This document shows positions 1-7,621 of a stretch of DNA of 20,309 bases, one piece after another. The position numbers and the translations under genes are program-made. The first letter of the stretch is position 1, and each line of letters starts with the position of its first letter. The stretch covers positions 3,718,031 through 3,738,339 of the forward strand of contig BFEA01000009.1 in the NCBI GenBank assembly GCA_003427395.1. Direction: 5' to 3'. This stretch comes from Chara braunii (lineage: Eukaryota; Streptophyta; Charophyceae; Charales; Characeae). Below the pieces are notes generated by a model. The model made no database searches. It saw only the letters and a program-made list of their open reading frames with translations, and had not been told where the DNA came from.

Positions 1-182
1 CATTGGGATCGGGGGCAATGGCAGGGGGTGACGCAGTTGGGGTGGGCGGGCCTCCGGGGAGGCTTTTTTTTTTCACTTTCGGGGTTAGTTGAACGAGGGC
101 CACCACCCCGTAGTCCGCGACGCATGCGCGCGGGGCGCGGGGTCCCGTTCAATTTTTACTCGCCACGTGGCGCGCAGAGCGT
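1..182. other. GC-rich flank without a gene
   Basis: No gene of its own is visible. The frame of the LINE fragment that follows is open back into this stretch but has no recognisable similarity before about position 150. At 50-63 a short G+C hairpin (GCCTC / GAGGC) is followed directly by ten Ts (64-73). This resembles a bacterial terminator, but in a nuclear repeat region it is more likely chance or the T-rich edge of a repeat. Confidence 0.4.
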
Positions 183-965
183 TTGAACACGATTGAACGT
201 GGCCCCGCGGGGTATGAACGCGCGTTCGGCGCATTCAACCGGTTGCACAACCCGACATGGACTGTCCTAGCATGCCCCCGATCGGACAGGGACGATACCC
301 TGGCAAGAAGAGCTAGATGGGACACCCGTACTGATCCGCTGTGGCCAGACCTCGTACGCCTTTGGAGAACGAACGGTCCCAAAAGGAAACCCGTTCCCCT
401 CAGATGGCAAGAGGTCAGTCGGCAACACCTGTTCGGCCACCCGAACATCTTGGATCAAGACGGTCAACCCTTCTCCTTGGGCCGCAAATCCAAATGGACA
501 AAGTGGGTGAAAATGGGAGTCTTTAAATTGGCTGACTTATGGGATGCTCAAACCACCGACTGCATAACGGAGGAAGCAATGAAGGAATGGATAGGACAAA
601 TGCCATCCCTCGCTCAAGAATTACAAGAGCTGCAGGAATCAATCCCGTTAGCCTGGATCCAAAAGCTTAAGGAAGGCCCAATGCTGTTTGAAGGGGACTG
701 GGTGGTCAATATGGACGACTTGCCCCTCCCAATGACTGTGCATAGAGTGACACGGGTTAACCACAACAGCTTAGACCTCCATGCCTTTTCCCCAATTCTG
801 CCAGGAGCGAGATGGACGGAGTTGAAACAAGCACAAGAACTAGACAAACAAAATCAGGCAACAATTTCCTACATGAGAGTCAGAGTAGTGCAAGACGATG
901 AGGAAACGTACTACGTATATGAACCCGCCATCTCTAGAGGGTGGATGCATGTTCAGTATTTTTGA
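183..965 (+). pseudogene. LINE (L1-like) ORF2, C-terminal fragment
   Basis: This is an open frame of 260 codons with no ATG start, so it is a fragment rather than a complete gene. It matches the region downstream of the reverse transcriptase in the LINE at 14.2-18.6 kb of this same window. The landmarks are a W-Q-E-V-S-R-Q-H-LFG block (compare W-E-E-I-H-R-Q-P-LFG near 17235-17270), then W-x-K-W-V-K-x-GV-x-x-x-DLWD, then SIPLAW (compare AIPLAW near 17465). L1-type ORF2 proteins carry such conserved blocks between RT and the terminal zinc knuckle. The endonuclease, the RT core and the zinc-binding end are absent. The last 20 or so codons overlap the start of the Penelope-like frame, so the LINE appears to be cut by that insertion at about 940-965. 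Identity as a LINE fragment is fairly certain; its exact edges are not. Confidence 0.7.
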
Positions 966-2931
966 ACTGGTGATGGTGGCACTATTTAGGACCGCTGGCC
1001 TGTTCTCAAAAAGTTCCACTAGAAGTTTCCTGCGAGCGAAAGTGGCTCGATGTATCAAGGAGAGGTTTGGAGTGGAGGTGAGGAAGCGATTGATGATTAA
1101 GGTTCCGTTCTCAGCGCACCTAGATATAGGTGGGGTTAGGAATCTGTTGGTGAGAGTCATATCGTTGTCCATTGCGGATGAGGCCATCCGCTCTCTCGTA
1201 GTAGAGAGGATGAGGCTGGTCCGTCTGAAAGGGAAGACTGTAGGGATGATTATCCATAACTTCAGGAAGAAATTGGAGAATGGGCAGGATGCATGCACAT
1301 GTGTGCATTTTCGATTACAGCGGTATCAAGGGCACGTGAGAACGAGACTGGAGGAAATCTCCGGGATTCCACGTTTCATGCATAACTCGAGGAACGTGAC
1401 GTGTGGACGGACTTTAACTAGGGAGCAGATGATGGAACGGATTGTGGATGCAATACCAAAGACATGGAGGGTCAGCCTGCTCCTAATCAAACATGACGAG
1501 ATTGACACATGTTTCAAGAGGGGGGCTACTCCCGCAGCGATGACAGAACAGCAGGTGGAGAGGGGATTGTGTCACCTGCGCGATCTGGTTTTGGTCCCTT
1601 TGGATAGAAACCCAGGAGCCACATTGGTGATCTGTCCAGTCTTGTATCTTCATGCGTTCCGAATGACTTTCGCTTGGAACGCTGGTTTTTGCAGGATGAA
1701 GGAGCCGGAGAGAACGGTACTGGCTACATCGAAGGCTGCGTACAAGGAGGCTGACCTGGAGAAGATAGCGACTTGGCATTCGTGCGGGAAGTTGGGACGG
1801 GCGTACGTAATCCCGAAGGACAAAGATCTGACACGATGGAGACCGATCTCTCCATCCTGGTCTCCGCCATCCCGGACAGTTAGTTATAGGATGGGGAGAG
1901 TACTCAGATATATGCTCTTAGGTATGCCAGCTCTGTGCCACTTTAGCCTGAGATCGACGGATGATCTGAAGCCTGTCATGACTAAAGCAGTAGCGGGCAT
2001 GGAGAGAGCTGGGGATACGGTCATAGCTAGGAGCTACGACATTAAGGACATGTTCGCAAAACTCCCGCATACGAACATAATGACCGCTGTGGAATGGGTG
2101 GTGTGCACATATGAGCACCGTGGCCTGGTTGCGGCAAAGTTGAGTGTTCGTGGGAAAGGATGCAGGATGGCTAGAACAACACGCAGAGAGGATGGTTTTG
2201 TATGTATCATGCTCTCTCATTTGATAAAGATAGCCGCATACGAGCTCGCTCACACATCTACGGTATGCGAGGGGAGGGTATATAGGCAAGTGTTTGGGAT
2301 CCCGATGAGGAAGCACTCCTCACCCTCTCTGGCAAATCTGTTGTGTGCAAGATCGGAATTTGTCTTTCTTTTATCATTAGGCAACGACCGACGTCTGATT
2401 GCCGGGGTTAGAATGGTAGATGACGTATCTATTCTCGTTTCTTTCGATTCTGCGATCCCCTTCGCTTACCAGAAAACGCTTCAGATCATCCATCGGTTTG
2501 AGCAGTGCTATCCTGAGAGTCTGATGCTTGTGAGAAAGGATAATGACTGTAATGTATGGGAGTTCCTTGGGTCTAAGGTAATGGTGGAACCGAAACCTGC
2601 GAAAGTCCATATTTTTCTGAGGACTAAGAATCAGGAATGGCTGAGAATGTATGGGACCATTCATTTTCAGACCATGCAGGACTTCCGGTCTTATTCGGCT
2701 AAGAAGGTGAAAAGGGGAACGCTGACTGCATCAATGCTACGACTGTGGAGGACCGCTACTGATGACGATGCTGCTTTTGCTTCCATCCTGTTTTTGGTCA
2801 AGGAAGCTCGCCTCCGGGAGTTCCCCCCGGAGGTCTTCTTCTCATCCTTGCCACAGTTTGCCAAGGTGGTGGGTGGTTCCTGGAAATCTTCGATTTCCCA
2901 GATCTACCCCCACCAAAGGACCTATAGGTAG
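898..2931 (+). CDS. Penelope-like reverse transcriptase, endonuclease-less
   Basis: An uninterrupted frame of 677 codons. Reverse transcriptase motifs occur in order: an LDRNPG segment near residue 236 and YVIPKDKD from residue 303 (comparable to the DKG and IPK segments of Penelope-like RTs); motif A, YDIKDMF, with catalytic Asp381; motif B, GIPMRKHSSPSLANLL, from residue 467; motif C, MVDD, with Asp508-Asp509; then a D-like WEFLG block. The motif A wording followed by LPH, and the SPxLANLL block, fit Penelope-like RTs better than LINE or gypsy RTs. No GIY-YIG endonuclease is seen before or after the RT, or in any frame to about 3540. The first ATG (898) overlaps the LINE fragment; the ATG at 949 is a likelier start within the element, because the first 17 codons read through LINE sequence in another frame. 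The lack of stops contrasts with the other elements here and suggests a recent insertion. The product would copy element RNA into DNA. Confidence 0.65.
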   Translation: MRKRTTYMNPPSLEGGCMFSIFELVMVALFRTAGLFSKSSTRSFLRAKVARCIKERFGVEVRKRLMIKVPFSAHLDIGGVRNLLVRVISLSIADEAIRSLVVERMRLVRLKGKTVGMIIHNFRKKLENGQDACTCVHFRLQRYQGHVRTRLEEISGIPRFMHNSRNVTCGRTLTREQMMERIVDAIPKTWRVSLLLIKHDEIDTCFKRGATPAAMTEQQVERGLCHLRDLVLVPLDRNPGATLVICPVLYLHAFRMTFAWNAGFCRMKEPERTVLATSKAAYKEADLEKIATWHSCGKLGRAYVIPKDKDLTRWRPISPSWSPPSRTVSYRMGRVLRYMLLGMPALCHFSLRSTDDLKPVMTKAVAGMERAGDTVIARSYDIKDMFAKLPHTNIMTAVEWVVCTYEHRGLVAAKLSVRGKGCRMARTTRREDGFVCIMLSHLIKIAAYELAHTSTVCEGRVYRQVFGIPMRKHSSPSLANLLCARSEFVFLLSLGNDRRLIAGVRMVDDVSILVSFDSAIPFAYQKTLQIIHRFEQCYPESLMLVRKDNDCNVWEFLGSKVMVEPKPAKVHIFLRTKNQEWLRMYGTIHFQTMQDFRSYSAKKVKRGTLTASMLRLWRTATDDDAAFASILFLVKEARLREFPPEVFFSSLPQFAKVVGGSWKSSISQIYPHQRTYR

Positions 2932-3572
2932 GTGCCCGGTCTGTTGGGTCTCAGTTAAAAAGGGTTCTTTGTATACAAGGGGGGTGGGTGGAAGTGATGG
3001 GTTATCTGTATTTTGACGCATCAGCAGATGCCCATTTTTATCGAAAAAAGTTTTTTGGAAAAGGAGAAAAAAGAGGAAGTAGGTATTGTTTTTGGGCCCC
3101 CGACAACGGGTGTTTGGGACTAGGATGGTGGGGAAGGAAATCGCGGGAAAGTAAAAAGTAGAAATTAAGTAGGTATGTGGGAGGGTATCAGGTCCAGAAT
3201 CAGAGTAGGTAGTGTTCAACAGCTAGTATCTGGTCGAGTACGACCCGGCTGACACGGGGTTGTTTTTTGGGCACTCGCAATCAGGTACCAGCTCTCGACA
3301 GTTTTTAGGCGCCTGGGCGCCTGAGGTCGGGACCAGGGAGCTTCCTTTTTTTGGGCCCCGGTCGGAGGGAGAAGGGAGTAGCGCTGAGCACGGGGGTATA
3401 TTACACCAGGGCACGGCGACTTCATCAGTTGTACTCCTCCGGTCAGGATGGATATGCAAGGCAGGGGCAGGATAGCGGGCGGGGAAATACTCGATCTTGC
3501 TGCCGTAGTTATGGATGTAGCCACGGATGGGGAGAGGAAGGTAAGAAGAACGTGGGATAGAGGGAAGTAACT
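2932..3572 (+). other. 3' non-coding region of the Penelope-like element
   Basis: No convincing coding sequence; the short frames here lack recognisable motifs. Two G-rich segments with the string TTTTGGGCCCC (near 3090 and 3350) and a small perfect hairpin, AGGCGC / GCGCCT (3307-3322), are visible. I read the stretch as trailing sequence of the Penelope-like element, because the candidate hammerhead ribozyme follows immediately. That assignment is inference. Confidence 0.35.
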
Positions 3573-3581
3573 ATATCCATA

Positions 3582-3645
3582 TAACCTCCTGAAGAGGTTT
3601 GGGTACGCACAAGCCGAAACGCGTCGAGGGTGGCGTACAAGTTTT
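3582..3645 (+). ncRNA. Candidate type I hammerhead ribozyme
   Basis: The conserved core is present in order. CTGAAGA (3589-3595) matches C3-U4-G5-A6-N7-G8-A9. Stem II is GGTTTG (3596-3601) pairing with CAAGCC (3610-3615; one G-U pair) across an 8-nt loop. GAAA follows at 3616-3619. Stem III is ACGC (3619-3622) with GCGT (3633-3636). GTA (3635-3637) is then an allowed NUH cleavage triplet, putting the cut after A3637. Stem I is the weak part: AACCTC (3583-3588) faces CAAGTT (3638-3643) with four of six positions pairing. A longer distal helix is possible between CCATATAACC (3577-3586) and GGTGTATGG (3650-3658). A competing hairpin AACCTC / GAGGTT (3583-3599) is also possible. Hammerheads are established parts of Penelope-like elements, and the RT lies 650 bp upstream. 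It is probably a decayed or suboptimal copy. Confidence 0.5.
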
Positions 3646-3741
3646 TAACGGTGTATGGCAGGGAAGACAAGCGATGTAATGGCATTCGTTTGAGTTTTCT
3701 TCGCTCTCCGTGTGACAGTGGTGTCTGTTCTTTGCCCTGAA

Positions 3742-3774
3742 TTCTTCTTCTTCTTCTTCTTCTTCTTCTTCTTC
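3742..3774 (+). repeat. (TTC)11 microsatellite
   Basis: Eleven perfect TTC units, directly readable. The acidic or basic homopolymer 'proteins' that cross it in other frames are products of the repeat. Confidence 0.97.
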
Positions 3775-4757
3775 TTTCCCTCTCTCTCCTCTCAAGCTCA
3801 TTCATTTCTTTTGCAATTGGACGGCATTTTGCTTTCTGATGAATGTGTACTTCGAAGTTGGCCAGGATCGTAACATCATTCGTATTGCTAATAATCCTTG
3901 CAATTTGGTATCGGAGCTGGTCCATAGGTTTACTCCTTTGGCTCCAGCACTACCTGTTTCTTCGGTGCACGGGGGTTTGTTACCGTGCAGTGTCAACACG
4001 ATCATGCTACATAGTATTGTGTCCGTCCTTGGGTAGAGAGGGACGTGGCAGGAGGCTATTGGAAAAATATTTTGTGCACATTTGATGATGTGAGCCAGAT
4101 GACGTGGCATTCGGTAACGGAGGCACTTGAATTGTAATCTTGGTGGTTCCAATGCTTTCGACCAGTCAACGAAATGCACGTCTTCACTGCTGGTGAGAAA
4201 TCTGTGGTTAGGGGCAGCATCTGAGGTACATTATCTGAATTAATCTCTAACCTTATCTACTGTCTTTACTACTTTTCCGTGAGGAAGAGGGTCCTGTCTT
4301 GCGAGTCCTCTCGCGGTTGAAGAGTTAGAGAGTGCTCTACCTTGAGAGTCGACAGTCTTTTGATGCAATCCGGTGAGAGAAGGGCGGTGTCTGAAAGGAG
4401 CCCTGGGAGGATGAAGCACTGGGTCATGACAAAAGTCGACCCACTGGGAGTAGCTACCGCATGCTCGCGCTGTTGTCCTTAGGCTCTTCCTGAGCTATAG
4501 AAGTAGGTGCGGACTAGCCAGGCCTATAGGGGTACGACGTGGACCGGACCGTCGTTAAAGCTACTCCGGCAGGAATCCCTAGTCGTTTTGCATGTGACGC
4601 TTCGACCCCATTGAAACTTCCGGAAAAATTCCCAGACTTCTTTCCCCCCCCATCCAATTGTCTAGTGGATATGAAGTGGTATGGAATGGACCCTGCAGAG
4701 CACTAGGGGTGGGTGTAGATGGTGGGAGTGGGTATCGGCCCTCAGAGGCTGTATACG
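3775..4757. other. Non-coding stretch, partly structured-RNA-like
   Basis: No gene is supported. A frame at 3843-4085 would encode about 80 residues with hydrophobic runs but has no family resemblance. From about 4290 to 4640 the base composition changes and short helices become frequent, for example TGGGTC (4422-4427) with GACCCA (4438-4443) across a 10-nt loop. The texture recalls an organellar intron or structural RNA. I see no diagnostic domain V or rRNA signature, so this is only an impression. Confidence 0.25.
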
Positions 4758-4760
4758 GGT

Positions 4761-4812
4761 TAGCCTGGGATAATCAATGCTGGCAGGTTTTCTTCAGGTT
4801 CTCATACTCTNA
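4761..4812 (+). repeat. Truncated copy of the SINE 5' part
   Basis: The segment CCTGGGATAATCAATGCTGG and following bases resemble the stretch near 4955-5010 in the full SINE copy downstream (CAATCAATGCTGGCAG, then a C/T-rich segment ending TTCTCAT). It breaks off at an N followed by an A run. It is a partial copy or a duplication of the repeat head. Confidence 0.4.
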
Positions 4813-4902
4813 AAAAAAGAGAGATAGGCCTTTNTTGGCATGATTAGGAGTGAGTAGAATCAACNCTAAATAGTTCCAGGCCTTAACTGGTTTATCTGGC
4901 GC

Positions 4903-5174
4903 CCTTTTTTTNAGGGTGAAGAGGACACTATTTAGGACTGCTCAGTCAATCCCCTGGGTTGCAGGGCAATCAATGCTGGCAGACCTCACTGTCACCGTTC
5001 TCATTGTTCTCAGACATTCTCATTTTCTGTACATGGGACGCTGGACCCGTTTTCCAGCAGGTGATGCTCCCCACCAATAGATGGAGCCTCCCTCCTGGTA
5101 AGGTGGTGTCTGCTCTTATCAGCAGGACTAACACCGGTGGGGGCGGGTTTTTTCAAAAAAAAAAAAAAAAAAAA
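4903..5174 (+). mobile_element. SINE-like element, copy A
   Basis: A short element with no coding capacity that ends in about 20 As (5155-5174). It aligns along its length with copy B at 18793-19096: both begin around TGGCGCCC, share GGGTGAAGAG, CCCCTGG, GGGCAATCAATG and TTTTCCAGCAGGTG, then CTCCCCACCAATAGATGGAG (5067-5086) and TGCTCTTATCA (5111-5121), then poly(A). The 3' hairpin can form as GGTGT (5105-5109) with ACACC (5131-5135), with an inner CTGCT / AGCAG pair. The poly(A) end and repetition in both orientations are typical of non-LTR-mobilised SINEs. No clear pol III A/B boxes were identified, so the class is inferred. Confidence 0.6.
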
Positions 5175-5340
5175 GTTGTGGACGGAGCTAGCCAGCTGCA
5201 TTCTGCTTGGGCACAGGGGTGCCCAATGATCGCTCTTAGTCACAACTGCTTTTCTATTTTGTGCAAGGAATTGTCATGGTGAATGAGGATCAGATCATAG
5301 ATTTTTTATTATTATTAATTTTTTGGGGGAAGTACGTTTA
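5175..5340. other. Spacer between SINE copy A and the foldback element
   Basis: A/T-rich in its second half (a T/A-only run at 5300-5324). No gene or repeat is recognised. Confidence 0.4.
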
Positions 5341-5897
5341 TGTCACATGGGAGTTCATAATGGGCAGAAAAAACATGCATCGGCGTCTGTGCCAGGGCCT
5401 GAGTTCGAAAAGGCATTCGTAACTCAGGTCGGCGGTGGTGTCAAGGCGGAGGTTTCATTCAGGCGGTCGTGTTGTGTTTTTTTTTTTTTTCCGTTGGTCG
5501 CGCCGCGCATGGTCGGGCCAGGGCCGGGGTTTGGCCTATACATCTGGGCCATGGCCAATCTGGGGTGTGGCCGAGACATCCCGGCCGTGGCCAATCTGGG
5601 GTGTGGCCCGACCATGGGGTGTGGCCGAGACATTTTGGCCGTGGCCAATCTGGGGTGTGGCCGAGACATCTCGGCCGTGGCCCGACCATGGGGATGATAC
5701 ACCTTTTTTTTTTTTTTCCAGCCGCGGCACGGCGCGGTGCGACCGACCGAAAAAAAAAAACAAAAAAACGCCTGAATGAAACCTCCGCCCTGACACCACC
5801 GCCGGCCTGAGTTACGAACGCCTTTTCGAACTCAGGCCCTGACACAGTCGCCGAAGGCCTGTTTTTCGTGCCTTTAGGAACTCAAAACATGCCGCGT
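5341..5897. mobile_element. Foldback element with about 170-bp inverted arms
   Basis: The left arm (about 5341-5512) and the reverse complement of the right arm (about 5725-5897) match over nearly their whole length. Shared blocks include GGGCCTGAGTTCGAAAAGGC, TTCGTAACTCAGG, CGGCGGTGGTGTCA, GGCGGAGGTTTCATTCAGGC and a T-run followed by a GGTCGCxCCGCG segment. The roughly 210-bp loop holds a G-rich tandem repeat. There is no coding capacity; every apparent ORF across it reads homopolymer or repeat units. The outer limits are soft because the arms grade into the flanking SINE copies, which are themselves inverted relative to each other (A is plus, C is minus). It could be a MITE-like foldback or an inverted duplication of a SINE-containing segment. 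Confidence 0.65.
5548..5695 (+). repeat. Imperfect 35-36-bp tandem repeat in the foldback loop
   Basis: Units begin with GGCC(A/G)TGGCC at 5548, 5583, 5637 and 5673 and contain AATCTGGGGTGTGGCC followed by GAGACAT or GACCATGG. Spacings are 35, 54 and 36 bp. Non-coding. Confidence 0.8.
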
Positions 5898-6116
5898 CCG
5901 CCTTTGTTTCTTTTTTTCTTAAACCAGCGACCACTACTAGAGGCGGTGATAAGAGCAGCCGCCTCTCGTAACTGTCCCTGGCTGCTCCATCTATTGGTTG
6001 GGATCTGCACCTTCTGGAAACCGGGTCNGGCCCTGACACAGTCACCGAAGGCCTTTTTTCGTGCCTTTAGGAACTCAAAACATGCCGCGTCCGCCATTGT
6101 TTCTAATTTTTTTTTT
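5836..6116 (-). repeat. Direct repeat of about 86 bp framing SINE copy C
   Basis: The segment 5836-5921 recurs at 6031-6116 in the same orientation. Shared strings include GCCCTGACACAGTC, CCGAAGGCCT, TTCGTGCCTTTAGGAACTC and ACATGCCGCGTCCGCC. The offset of 195 bp equals one SINE core plus this trailer, so copies C and D look like tandem units. The same trailer, diverged, forms the outer part of the left foldback arm (5341-5390). Confidence 0.75.
5922..6030 (-). mobile_element. SINE-like element, copy C (core only)
   Basis: On the minus strand this carries the shared core: TTTCCAGxAGGTG, then ACCAATAGATGGAG (plus-strand 5985-5998), then TGCTCTTATCA (plus-strand TGATAAGAGCA at 5947-5957) inside a perfect 8-bp hairpin, AGAGGCGG (5939-5946) with CCGCCTCT (5959-5966). 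An A-rich end follows on the minus strand (plus-strand T-rich 5909-5921). The 5' part present in copies A and B is missing. Confidence 0.6.
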
Positions 6117-6245
6117 TTGAAAACTTCATGCCCCGGGAAACCTGCTTAACGAGTTGATAAGAGCATCCTCCTTAAGCAGGCCCCAGTATTGAAGGCTCCA
6201 TCTATTGGTGGGGAGAGACACCTGCTGGAAATCGGGGCCAACGTC
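6107..6245 (-). mobile_element. SINE-like element, copy D (core only)
   Basis: Minus-strand copy with a 12-nt A tail (plus-strand Ts 6107-6118), the core ACCAATAGATGGAG (plus 6197-6210) and the TGATAAGAGCA loop (plus 6156-6166). The stem is CCTGCTTAA (6142-6150) with TTAAGCAGG (6173-6181), nine perfect pairs whose sequence differs from the other copies. The 5' part is missing or diverged. Confidence 0.6.
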
Positions 6246-6479
6246 CCTGTACAACTCAATTGTTTGCATAAGTGTAGTTATACTGCGCCCAAAGCAGGTG
6301 CGCCTTCTGTGTATCCTATCTCTAAGTACCCTTGTGTATTCTAAACAGCTATGAGTGCAAGAAGAGGATATCAACCAATCAATCACTATGGTTGTAGATG
6401 GAGGGCCTGATACTATCGGCACCTATGTCGCTATGCCGGTATAAACGATATACTACCGGGGTGAAGGCATTGATTGCTT
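6246..6479. other. No gene recognised
   Basis: Short frames only, interrupted in all frames. It may be decayed gypsy integrase sequence, since the C-terminal tail of such a protein follows, but I see no motif to prove it. Confidence 0.3.
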
Positions 6480-6735
6480 CCCTAACTCATGGAAGGATTG
6501 ACCTCCCAACCTCCGACAATACAGTGGATCAAGCATTGTGAGCTTACTCAGGTTCCAAAGCCTGTTGGCAGAGGAAGACCCCCAGAACCCTAGATGCAGT
6601 TTCGGCTCAGATTCAGGATTCATACGGATCCGAAAGAAGATCGGTGTTCAAGAGAGAGGAGCTAATGAACACAGCCCCTCAAGTCGTACCTCACTATGAG
6701 AAGCTGATAAAAGGGAAGCAGCAAGTGAATTGAAA
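6480..6735 (+). pseudogene. Gypsy polyprotein C-terminal (chromodomain) remnant
   Basis: Reading the plus strand in two frames recovers GRGRP, a QFRLRF segment and KEDR, then FKREELMNTA and HYEKL before a TGA at about 6735. This parallels the C-terminus of the minus-strand gypsy integrase in this window (ARGRP, QFKVRF, SEDRWF, KRELLKTA, YERGL near 8520-8660). One base is missing at the expected Trp codon after EDR (near 6639), and a TAG occurs upstream. It is therefore the broken end of a second, plus-strand chromovirus-type element. The upstream limit is uncertain. Confidence 0.6.
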
Positions 6736-6759
6736 GCTTACTCAGAGGACGTTCAAAGC

Positions 6760-6773
6760 AGAGGAGGAGGGGG
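6760..6773 (+). other. Probable polypurine tract
   Basis: AGAGGAGGAGGGGG, read directly, sits 25 bp after the gypsy tail and is immediately followed by TG. This is the expected position of the plus-strand primer next to a 3' LTR. Confidence 0.5.
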
Positions 6774-7451
6774 TGCAAAGCATGAGGCCCTCGGCCTAGA
6801 TTGGAAAGGGTCTGCACCGCCCTGAGTGAAGGCGGGCCTCGTTCGACATTTGACGAGGCCTTTCTGAGGCCGATGTGAGCAGAAACGGGCCTTGTGGGTT
6901 GGTTGCTCCATACAGCATCGTCAACCAACCAGTAGGCCCGATCGGCTAAAGATATTGGGCCCAACATAGATGCTGCCCAAGGTAGCTACAGCTTAGCCCC
7001 AGGCACATTCTGGAAAGGTCCTGGGCGTAGCTACTGGGTCAGAGGCGAAGCATTTTAGGGCCTACCTCGCCCGGCCAGCCAGCACAAAAGGAAGCGAGAC
7101 TCACTCACTTGACTTATTCTGGCCGGGTTGGACGGCGGCAGCACTGCTGGAGTGCTGGCTTACTGGACGAGAGTTGGGCAAAGTGGAGGAGGGCGCTGGC
7201 AGGTGTTCGAGGAAGAAGCTGCGTGAGTGCAGCAGCCACAGCCGGCCTGCTGCCTGGGAGGTTGAGCGGTGGTCCTTGGGCGAGGGACTGTGGGAGGTAG
7301 ACGAGGAAAGGGTGATGCATGTGGGCGCTTACCTGGTGGTGGTGAGCTGGCCGCTACCGTGGGAGTCTTCATTCATCATCGGGCTGCTGTACTGCATGAA
7401 GACCTGTTGCGGTCATTAGAGTCTAGGTCGATAGGTGCTGTCTGATCGTAG
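6774..7451 (+). repeat. Probable 3' LTR or flank of the plus-strand gypsy remnant
   Basis: It begins TGCAAAGCATG directly after the purine tract, as an LTR would. No second copy of this LTR lies in the window and no terminal CA can be fixed, so the right edge is unknown. The stretch ends where the next LTR element begins at 7452. The G-rich open frames at 7109-7420 match nothing recognisable and are treated as non-coding. Confidence 0.35.
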
Positions 7452-7621
7452 TGCAATGAACCCAGATCATGAATACGATTATCAACAGTGCAAGTCCAGA
7501 ATATCTTGTCGCTGATAGTTTCCAACAACCAAATAGTATCCAGAAAGAAATGAGGTGAGAATCATACACAGACGAAGAGGAACGAGGGAGAAAACATAAA
7601 GGAGAGGAATTATATTGCCCA
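7452..7621 (-). repeat. 3' LTR of the minus-strand gypsy element (right edge uncertain)
   Basis: The left edge TGCAATGAAC matches 20194 exactly and lies where the element ends. Identity with the right LTR is seen to 7567. A possible right edge is the CA at 7620-7621 (minus-strand start TGGGCAATATAA, next to a moderately purine-rich stretch). That would make a short LTR of 170 bp; a longer LTR reaching toward 8500 cannot be excluded. Confidence 0.55.

Noticed and set aside
50-73. Hairpin plus T10 resembling a rho-independent terminator
   Set aside because: The region is eukaryotic repeat DNA with no bacterial-type operon; short stem and tiny loop.
2751-2790. CTGATGA as a second hammerhead core
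   Set aside because: No stem II followed by GAAA within a usable distance; it lies inside the RT frame. The CTGATGA at 18584 fails for the same reason.
898-2931. Telomerase reverse transcriptase
   Set aside because: No telomerase-specific N-terminal domains are visible, and the motif B and C wording fits Penelope-like elements better.
3509-3925. Glu- or Arg-rich minus-strand proteins
   Set aside because: Produced by the (TTC)11 microsatellite; no domain on either side.
5323-5845. Several ORFs of 77-128 codons on both strands
   Set aside because: They read through homopolymer runs, inverted arms and the G-rich tandem repeat; the repeated residues mirror the repeat unit.
7109-7420. Overlapping G-rich ORFs on both strands
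   Set aside because: No recognisable motif, and the position is inside a probable LTR or flank.
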